Shown here: positions 56,701-64,000 of the stretch, piece after piece
Numbering within the stretch: position 1 is the first letter of the stretch
Layout of the letters: every line of letters starts with the position of its first letter
Source: Pristionchus mayeri
Taxonomy: Eukaryota; Nematoda; Chromadorea; Rhabditida; Neodiplogasteridae
Reading direction: 5' to 3'
DNA: 64,000 bases
Assembly (NCBI GenBank): GCA_036245805.1
Contig: BTRK01000005.1
Location: 15,786,984 to 15,850,983, forward strand
Made by a program: the position numbers and the translations under genes
The notes under the pieces: generated by a model
Seen by the model: the letters and a program-made list of their open reading frames with translations, nothing else
Database searches by the model: none
What the model was told of the DNA's origin: nothing

Positions 56701-59700
56701 CTCACGCCCAACACCTCCTCCTCCCACAGGTTTGAAATTTTTAATTTATATAATTGTATCTATACGTTTTAAATTGAAATTTTATTGATTTTTTTAAAAT
56801 TTTCTTGTAACAGCGCTCAGGAAACCTCCTATATTTTCTTAGAAAAGTATCTAATCCAAAATTGGGGCAATGCTAATCCGCGCTTCAACTAGTTCATAAC
56901 AACAAAGCTCAACGGTGTCGATGATACGATTGACGCTGCAAAGGGAATCAATAAATCCTCTCGCAGGCTGCAGCAGCTGGCAGCGATCTCCTCCGCCCCG
57001 TCGACTCCGAAGAGGACGAGGAAGGGCAATGAGAGGGTCAGTAGAGGAATCTTTCCCGGTACCAAACGGAAAGAGATGAGTATGGGGCTGGGGAGATTTA
57101 GAGTAGAGGTGCACTAGGTCGGATGAGAACTATGACGGCATGCCGCCTGTGATATATCAAAGGCGGCATGCCGTCATAGTTATCATGCCACCTAGTGCCG
57201 AGTATAGTGTTACATGATTAGGGAACTAAGTATTTATACTGAATGAATGACCGAAACTGACATGGGCTTGGTCTCTGGACACATATTCCAATCTTCACCA
57301 AAAGTTGAGGATATACTAAATCGACTATGCTGATTCCAAATCTGTTTTCAAAATCTGCCAAATAGGTCATTGCAAAAATCGATAATTTTCCATTGAGATG
57401 TTAGGTGATTCTTCAGCTCCTCTCCTCTCCAACTCTGTGGTGGCCTAGTGGGGTGGATGAAGAGCAACGCCCGGTCGTCGGGGGTTCGACTCCTGCCCAT
57501 GACCAACATTTTTGCTTTTTGTTTTTGTGTCCACCATCAATGGTGAAGTATGAAAACAAGTTTTAAAAGTTTTTTTTCTGAAACCAGTCACAAAACCCCA
57601 CTCAATCAGCGAACCTCCTTAAGGTCGAGTATATGACTATTCTTATACCTCGAGAGGATTTATCGATTTTTCAATGACCTATTTGGCAGATTTTGACAAA
57701 GGAATTGAAATCAGCACAGTCGATTTAGTATACCCTCCAATTTTGGCGAGATCGGGGCATGTGTCGTCAGACCATTCCCATGTGAGATCCATGTTGTTTG
57801 ATCCTAAGAAAGCTCAACGAATTTTTCGTGCCACGAAAAATCATTGGATGTATAGTGATTGTGAAACACAAGTTCCGCTTGGCATCTTTTGAGAAAATAT
57901 CATAAATTCAGAATTTCTTTGGCGATTGGGTTGTTTTCCTATTTCTACAATACGCTTTTTGAATTAGTAGCTATTAATACTACTCGAAGAGTAGTATAAC
58001 TTTTCAGTTTATTAAATTACTAGTTGATTTGTTTGCAGGGCGCTGGCGAGCGTGAGTCGCTGAACCTCGTGGTGGTGGGGCACGTGGACGCAGGCAAGAG
58101 CACCCTCATGGGACATCTACTCTGCCAGGTGAGGGAGAGAGAGACTCTTTTACACGATCTATCTTCTCGGTGTTTTACAGTAATGCTAGCGTGCCAGAAG
58201 GAAAAAAAAGAAGGAGAGGAGATTAGGTTTTATGCATTGAGTTAGGAGGAATCATACCGGAAATGTATAGCTCAGTGGTTGTAATACTGACCAGGCACCC
58301 GAATGCCTGGTGTATTTGTTTGTTTTATTTTGTAATGTTTCGCTTCGCGAAATACTGACAAGGTGGAAATATGAATTTGGAAAAGGCCTGCGAGTCTCGT
58401 ATTGAACGAGGCATGTTTCTGAGTCTTTGTAGAACTTTGAAAGCGCTAATCCACCAGTTGGATTTTTACTCTTATTATGTTGCATTGATTGAATATTTCG
58501 GCGGAGTTGTAAAGATATTGAAAACCGCAGACGGCTGAGAACTGTATGTTCCTCCAAAACATGGTTCTACCTGGTTATATTTTTATACATTTCAATGTTT
58601 CCATATATTTATCATTATTTTTCCAGCTCGGTTGCGTCGATCAGCGCACGATGCACAAGTACAAGCAGGAATCGGCGAGGAGTGGAAAGGTACGGTAGGG
58701 TTACGGTGGCAACTTATGCCTAGCTGTTCACCAACAGAGAAAAATGGTCCGCTAAAAATTGCCAATCAGGGTAGTGCGGTGCATTATACGTTCCTGCACG
58801 ATGGTAACTTTTCAAATTAAATATACCGTATCTCAGGCAACTTATGCCTAGCTGTTTAGCAGGTAGCAATATATACTGTAGATACTGTATGTTTACTGTA
58901 AAGAATCTTTGTATTACTATTTTTAGCAAGTCTTTCTGTGTTTAAAAACGTTCGCGAAAGGGACCATTTCTTTCCACAGGGTGTTGATAAAAAAATTGCC
59001 GTGCGATAGGAATATAGTAGAGGTATAGGTCACCAATGTCGGTTCAGTGTAGGAATTCTAGCTTAGTTGTGTACATAGTGATAGCTGGTCGTCGGGAAAG
59101 AATTAGATACGGTAAAGCGTGGTTATCGATTGATCTAAATTATCGATTGTTTCAGGCGAGCTTCGCCTTCGCGTGGGTACTGGACGAGACGGAGGAGGAG
59201 AGGTGATAGTTTACTTTTAATTTAAATTGTTGATTGCCTTATTTTAAAAATATTGATATAGAATTGATTGTACATGTGCAAATTTTCGTTTTTGTTTTTG
59301 AACGTTCAATGCTTTGCGCATCGCACAGCACTCCTTCGTAAGGTTTTGTGAATTTGTCGAAACGCGAGTTTGTCTGTTCACTTTTAAATTGTTTTGTGGG
59401 TTTTCAATGATAGCTGTAGTTAAAAATCTCTGCGGCAGCACTAGATAATAGTGGTGCAAAGTCTACAAGCAAGTGATACATCAAATAAAAAAATGCCTAT
59501 TTAATTTTTCCAGATCTCGAGGCGTCACTATGGACATTGCCCGCACGACCTTCGAGACGGATCGATACCGGGTGAGGTTTAGCATTCAATTACCGTAACT
59601 TCGCAGAGACTGATCGTGATGTCTACATTCGCGTTTCCTTCTCATAGAAAAAAGCAAAACGAAAATATGAAAATATTGGAGGTAGTGCTGCTGGACGCAC

Positions 59701-62700
59701 CCGGCCACAAGGACTTCATCCCGAACATGATCACTGGTGGGTTAGTTCTAGAGATAAAAAGAGTGAAACGGGCTGATATTTTTTGAAAAGTTGTTTTTTT
59801 GAATATGGGTTCGCTTTCAATCAACCGCGTTCTAGAACCAAGATTAATATGAGGAGTATGGAACGAGAAAACAGCAAGTCGGCATTTTTGCGGCTTGCTT
59901 CCTAAATTTTTTTTCTATTTGTACATTTACTCATTTTGTTCATTTTTTTATGTTACCATTTATTAGGCGCTTCGCAAGCGGACGCGGCTCTTCTGGTCGC
60001 AAACGCGACACGTGGCGAGTTCGAGACGGGCTTCGAGAACGGAGGACAGACGAGGGAACACGCGATGCTCCTCAGGGCACTCGGTGAGTGTGTGTGAGAG
60101 AGAAAAGCTAAATATAAGATTTGTATTTGATAATTTTTAAAAAATAATTGTATCCTATCGTTATTAGTTACGACGGAATTCTCATTCGTTTTGTGCTCTT
60201 GAATATTCAGAAATAATTTTGAGTATCGTCATAGTTGAACATCGGGATTGATGTTATTCGATCTTGCTTTATGAAGAAACCTTAGCAACATTGCTCGACA
60301 TCAATGTCGCTCCAAAAATATAAATATTTTTACTGCAGGCGTCTCTCAGCTAGTGGTGGCGGTGAACAAGATGGACACTGTCGACTGGAGCAAGCAGAGA
60401 TACTCGGAGGTGAGCAGAATTTTGAGGTGTTTCAATCCACAGAACTTGGTCGAAGTATTGCTTTTGCCCCTTATCATTCTTATCAAGTAGATAGAGTGAA
60501 ACGCTGAATCACCACAATGCCAGCACTCGTTTTGAAATGGCCGAATGTGCCAAATGCTTCCATTTCCATTGCATGCTGTCGTCGTATTACATGATGTCTA
60601 ATATTGATTTCATGTTCATCTTCTCATCTAATCCAGGTGGAATCAGCCCTGCGCGCCTTCCTCGCCAAGCAGGCTGGCTTCTCGGCAGTCCGATTCGTGC
60701 CAGTCTCCGGACTGGCGGGAGAGAATCTCGTGAAGAGGGTAGACAAGGTACGGTAGGAACGGGAGAACGAATCGAGAAATGGATGGAGTAGGGTACGGTA
60801 AGGGAAGAAAAGGATGAATTTTCGTGATTTTTTCGACTATTGGATTTTACAATATTGCCAATGCTAGGAATCATCGGCTGTTAATGGACTAGCGGTAGCG
60901 GGAGTGTGCCGGGTGCGAATCTGAGGATGTGAAACTCAACCCTGTAGTGCTGGGGAGTGGTATTTGAGTGTGTAGAGTATGTCAACATGTTGGTGGAAGG
61001 GAGGGCATGTATTCATTACAGCTATGAAACCTCGGTGTTCCTGGCAGTAGTTCCTATTTTTCCTGGTATAAATGATTTTGCTTTTCAGGGCCATCCGCTC
61101 GCCTCCTGGTACACTGGGAAGTCTCTCGTCGAGCACATTGGTACTTTTCTTAATTATTGATTGACGGGTTACTGTAATACATTGGGCACTTGTCTTGACG
61201 CGGGATGACAAGGCTTTACCAAACTTTGTACCAAACTTTGCTACGCCATACTATTGATTGTTTTCAGACGAGTTCACAGCGCCCTCTCGGCAGACGGACG
61301 GAGCACTACGGGCGATTATCAATGACGTTCTCAAGGTGAGAATCACATGGTTTGCCGCGCCGGCACTCGTTCGGATGAGAACTATGACGTCATGCCGCCT
61401 TTGATTGATCAGAGGCATATGACTTCATAGTTCTCTGTCGACCTAGTTCCGGCTCGCTCTCATACGTCAAACAGCATAAGTGAGACAGGGGATGTGCCAT
61501 CTTTTGAATGTAATAGTCAAAAAAATTTACACAACAAGGGAGTGAGATATTAAAGCATCATTTGAATGCACGATTATGGATAGGTTTGGCGGAGTATTTA
61601 TTAAAAATTCAAAAATATGAAAAAATTCTGCCCAGCAACTTTAGGTTGCAAAAACGCTACGAAAGGATCAGCCTGTTCGCCTTTTGATATGACCGTGAAT
61701 GTGTCTTCAACACCTAGGCAGTTCTTAGTTGCGCATAGGCATCATGTTGCCCGTGTATTTGGGGAAATGGTTGTTTCATTGGCTTAAGTGAAAAAAAAAA
61801 TTCTGACAAATTGAATGCCGTTCTCAGTTCTATTTACTCATTCGTACACGATTGCCAACGATACGCCTTTCAAGTTCACTGGAGCCTCCTTCGGGCCGCA
61901 CGAAGTCTAAAAACGTGACCATCCATTCTTCAGGCGACCCCGCAGCAGCTGACGGTCACTGCGAAGGTGGAATCGGGCGAGATCGAAGTGGGCGAGAAGG
62001 TGTACATCATGCCGAATGCAGATGCAGCCATCGTCAAGGGTCGGTCTCAGCTGATTATTTAAATAGTCATTGTATTATTAACTATAATCACAATACTCTC
62101 CATAGTTACGCTTCCGATCCAATCATAGTTATTGTTGTTGGAAAGAAACCCCTCGTCTAATTACAAATGCTGAGATGAACGGATTTCATGCTGTAATCGA
62201 TCAACCATATTTCATTTTCTTCTCACTTACGAAGTTCTGACTATTTTTATTCTTTTCTCCTCCATTCAATAATATCATTTTTTTAAATTTTAAATGAAAA
62301 TTTGGTTTTTAAATTTAAAAATGAATTGATTTTTTTTCAGCCGTCGCCAATGACAGTGGACGAGAGGGCGCTTCGGATGGAACCTGTGGGGCTGGAGAAC
62401 AGGTACAGTCGTGCTCGTTTGGGGGATGGAAATTATTCCCTGAAGATAATACAATTTCGCTACCTGGTGTTTCCGAGCGTCACCAGTGCTAGTAAAGATC
62501 TGGTTGGTCACAGACTCCGATCTCCCCCTCCTTTCTTTTTCCAAATAAAAAACAATAATTGTAATTTCCAATTGCACAGGCACTGCTCACTCTGATGGGC
62601 ACCTTCGAGCAGGACACGATACACGTCGGGCACGTCGTTGTCAGGGCTGGAAAGGTTGGTATTTTATTTATTATTACTTTGAAACATCAAAAATGCAGAT

Positions 62701-63496
62701 GTTCAATACTCAATAGTTATTAAAAAATATTAGTAAAACAAGCAAAATGTCTCCCCTCAGGACACTCTGATTCCTGGCCGTCGCTTCGTCGCGCGCATCG
62801 TCGTCTTCGATGTGCTCGTGCCGTTGATGAGAGGTGAGAGAGAAATTATTAGTTGTTTTTGTTTTGAATTTTGAATATATCGCCGTGATGGAAAAGGAAT
62901 CGCACTCCTCCGCAATTTAGAACCCTTAACATGTGGACGAAACAGAAATGTCCCAGGACTTGCCAGAACTTTAGATTTTAAATTTAGAAACGTCCTGGCG
63001 ATTTCGGGGTTCCAGTTTGTCTTAAACTGTGAACAGGCCTGTGTTTCTCAGTAGACTCTGCTTATCGCAGTTAGTAATTAATAATACTAATAATAACATA
63101 CGTGTCAGGCACGAAGGCCGAGTTGTACGCGCACTCGCTATGCGAGCCCTGCACAATTGTCAAGTTGACGGCAGTGGTGAACAAAGCGAGCGGAGAAGTA
63201 ATCAAGGCCAATCCGAGGTGAGAAGAGGGGAGAGACAGAGGAGAGCTATATTCTAGAAGGATAGTAACTCAACAAAACTCCCCTTTTTTGCCATATTCTT
63301 TATGCGTTAGAGTGAAAAACAGGAGAGAGGTAAGCTGAGGGTAATTGTGGAAATGTGCAAGGTGGTTTGGCGCACCATTGGGTTGATATTGTGAAAGGCA
63401 ATTCTGAGCTTGGCTCGTTCTTGAATACAAAACGAAACTTGCAGATGCCTCACCCGTCAGCAGAGCGGTCGCGTCGAGATAGAGACGGAGAGAGAG
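53747..63496 (+). CDS. HBS1-like translational GTPase (3' end beyond window)
   Basis: HBS1 is an eRF3/EF1A-family GTPase that works with Pelota/Dom34 to release stalled ribosomes. Twenty-five exons chain in phase to 619 residues: 53747-53789, 53960-54031, 54332-54417, 54875-54938, 55281-55391, 55751-55824, 56387-56442, 56658-56729, 56967-57036, 58039-58128, 58627-58689, 59156-59202, 59514-59571, 59682-59736, 59967-60083, 60339-60409, 60637-60747, 61089-61140, 61268-61335, 61935-62039, 62341-62402, 62580-62654, 62761-62833, 63109-63217, 63445-63496. The N-terminus ([13 protein letters not shown], acidic stretch, SMSPS) is that of HBS1, followed by a Pro/Ser/Lys-rich linker. GTPase motifs are GHVDAGKST (residues 230-238), RGVTMD, DAPGHKD (307-313) and NKMD (369-372); beta-barrel domains II and III follow. 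The last exon or exons lie outside. Confidence 0.95.
55838..55945. repeat. Dispersed repeat, copy in HBS1 intron
   Basis: Partner of 37256-37370: TACGCCCAAGGCGCGATGAA against TACGCCCGTGGCGCGACGAA, then CATGAGTAATATAA against CATGAGTGATCAAA. It follows exon 55751-55824 by a few bases. Confidence 0.55.
57111..57198. mobile_element. 88 bp palindromic MITE, copy 1
   Basis: GCACTAGGT and CCTAGTGC bound arms containing AACTATGACGGCATGCCGCC and its inverse. The near-perfect hairpin has a loop of about 12 bases. It lies in an HBS1 intron. Confidence 0.85.
57261..57782. mobile_element. 0.5 kb palindromic element with tRNA-like sequence in its loop
   Basis: The left arm (57261-57384, including AATCTGCCAAATAGGTCATT and ACTAAATCGACT) pairs with 57660-57782. 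The region between holds a tRNA-like stretch with A box TGGCCTAGTGG (57441) and B box GGTTCGACTCC (57483), then T-runs. The acceptor stem does not pair well, so it is a tRNA-derived (SINE-like) sequence and not a clear tRNA gene. Confidence 0.7.
61363..61449. mobile_element. Palindromic MITE, copy 2 (with 57111-57198)
   Basis: It shares GGATGAGAACTATGACG and ATGCCGCCT with copy 1 and folds likewise, with more mismatches. It is in another HBS1 intron. Confidence 0.8.
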
Positions 63497-63509
63497 GTAC
63501 TTTTTAACA

Positions 63510-64000
63510 CGTGTATCACGAGTCAGTGGATGAAAAACGGCACCCCCTGGAACATTTTCAAAAAAGTTGTCCCCGAATTAGCTCATATTATAGTGGGAGA
63601 CTACACTAGAGATAAGATTTCGAAAAATTTGAGTCATTGGTCACGGATCCTTCAATTAGGAATTTTCCGGTTTTGCACCTGGCCCTGCTGTAAAACAGCT
63701 CTCAGATGAGCTGGAGAGCTGGTTTTGAGCTTAAAAAATGCGGAAAATTATTTCCAACAACTTTTCTGTTGATAACGTAAGCGCACAGAGAGAATTGACG
63801 ATGCCAGCAACGAAAAACCGATTTTTTGTCCTTTAAAAAAAGTTTTCACCCTCATGCTATTAAAAACTACAGATTTTTTTCTTGATAAATGGAGAAGGAG
63901 TCATCTAGTATCGAAGAAAAATAGGAGCGAAGTGCTCAGCCTACCCTTCAATAGCCATTTTTTTGATCAAATCGATCATTTTGATCAATTTCTCGAAAAA
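63510..64000. mobile_element. Diverged relative of the 15891-17687 palindromic element (cut by window)
   Basis: TTAGGAATTTTCCGGTTTTG, AGCTCTCAGATGAGCT and GAGCTTAAAAAATGCGGAAA with ATTATTTCCAACAACTTTT parallel the left arm at 16000-16110 in order and spacing, with many changes. Only the left part is in the window, within an HBS1 intron. Confidence 0.6.

Noticed and set aside
58262..58310. tRNA-like start (TAGCTCAGTGG with a GC-rich hairpin)
   Set aside because: Only an A-box-like half is present and no T-arm follows. It may be a fragment of a tRNA-derived repeat.
60870..60925. tRNA-like segment with GGTGCGAATC
   Set aside because: The B box departs from consensus and no acceptor or anticodon stem can be formed.
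1..64000. CRISPR array, prokaryotic defence island or operon
   Set aside because: Genes have spliceosomal introns and nematode-type products. The repeats are long inverted repeats and not short spaced direct repeats.

Overview
The window is nuclear DNA of a nematode. The evidence is short introns ending in TTTCAG-type acceptors, a histidine tRNA-like gene with the D-arm and anticodon loop seen in Caenorhabditis, and nematode-like versions of RPS17, a CHK2-type kinase, a DNAJC8-type J protein and HBS1. The introns are studded with TACGGTA/TACCGTA heptamers. A rhabditid or diplogastrid species fits, but I cannot name it from sequence alone. There is no bacterial material, CRISPR array or operon of prokaryotic type. 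All exon boundaries are read by eye and may be off by one or two bases.

Layout. Positions 1-29,000 are mostly mobile DNA. A segment of about 3.75 kb at 1-3749 reappears almost unchanged at 13363-17111. It carries part of a 2 kb palindromic element, a tRNA-His-like gene and a 1.8 kb palindromic element. Between the copies lie a TTAA-flanked element that has captured the first coding exon of a ribosomal protein S17 gene (5610-8135), two small MITEs, a decayed mariner element (8986-10416) and an unrecognised seven-exon gene (10850-12414). Positions 17900-28700 hold further large foldback elements, a second mariner relic and a decayed coding region of about 3 kb. That coding region lies between two inverted copies of a 1 kb palindromic element with TA target duplications.

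Positions 29,682-63,496 are the gene-bearing half, all on the plus strand: a CHK2-like FHA/kinase gene, a DNAJC8-like J-domain gene whose reading frame runs into hydrophobic exons, and HBS1, the eRF3-like ribosome-rescue GTPase, cut by the window end. The kinase gene looks damaged. It has a one-base frame break in the FHA domain, a four-base duplication in the catalytic loop, and no recognisable end of the C-lobe, where instead there is a block of rearranged copies of its own sequence. A degenerate Ty3/gypsy retrotransposon (43568-48246, minus strand) and an RTE-like LINE relic sit in the 8 kb gap between the hydrophobic exons. At least five palindromic or terminal-inverted-repeat elements sit in the J-protein introns and intergenic space, and three in the HBS1 introns.

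The main theme is inverted-repeat DNA: roughly twenty foldback or TIR elements in 64 kb, many able to fold into hairpins of hundreds of base pairs if transcribed from introns. The items most worth pursuing are the element carrying an rps-17 exon, the possible 7 kb composite at 21644-28670, the TACGGTA motif placed right at 5' splice sites, the J-domain/membrane-segment join, the duplicated HBS1 first exon and the palindrome with a tRNA-like loop.
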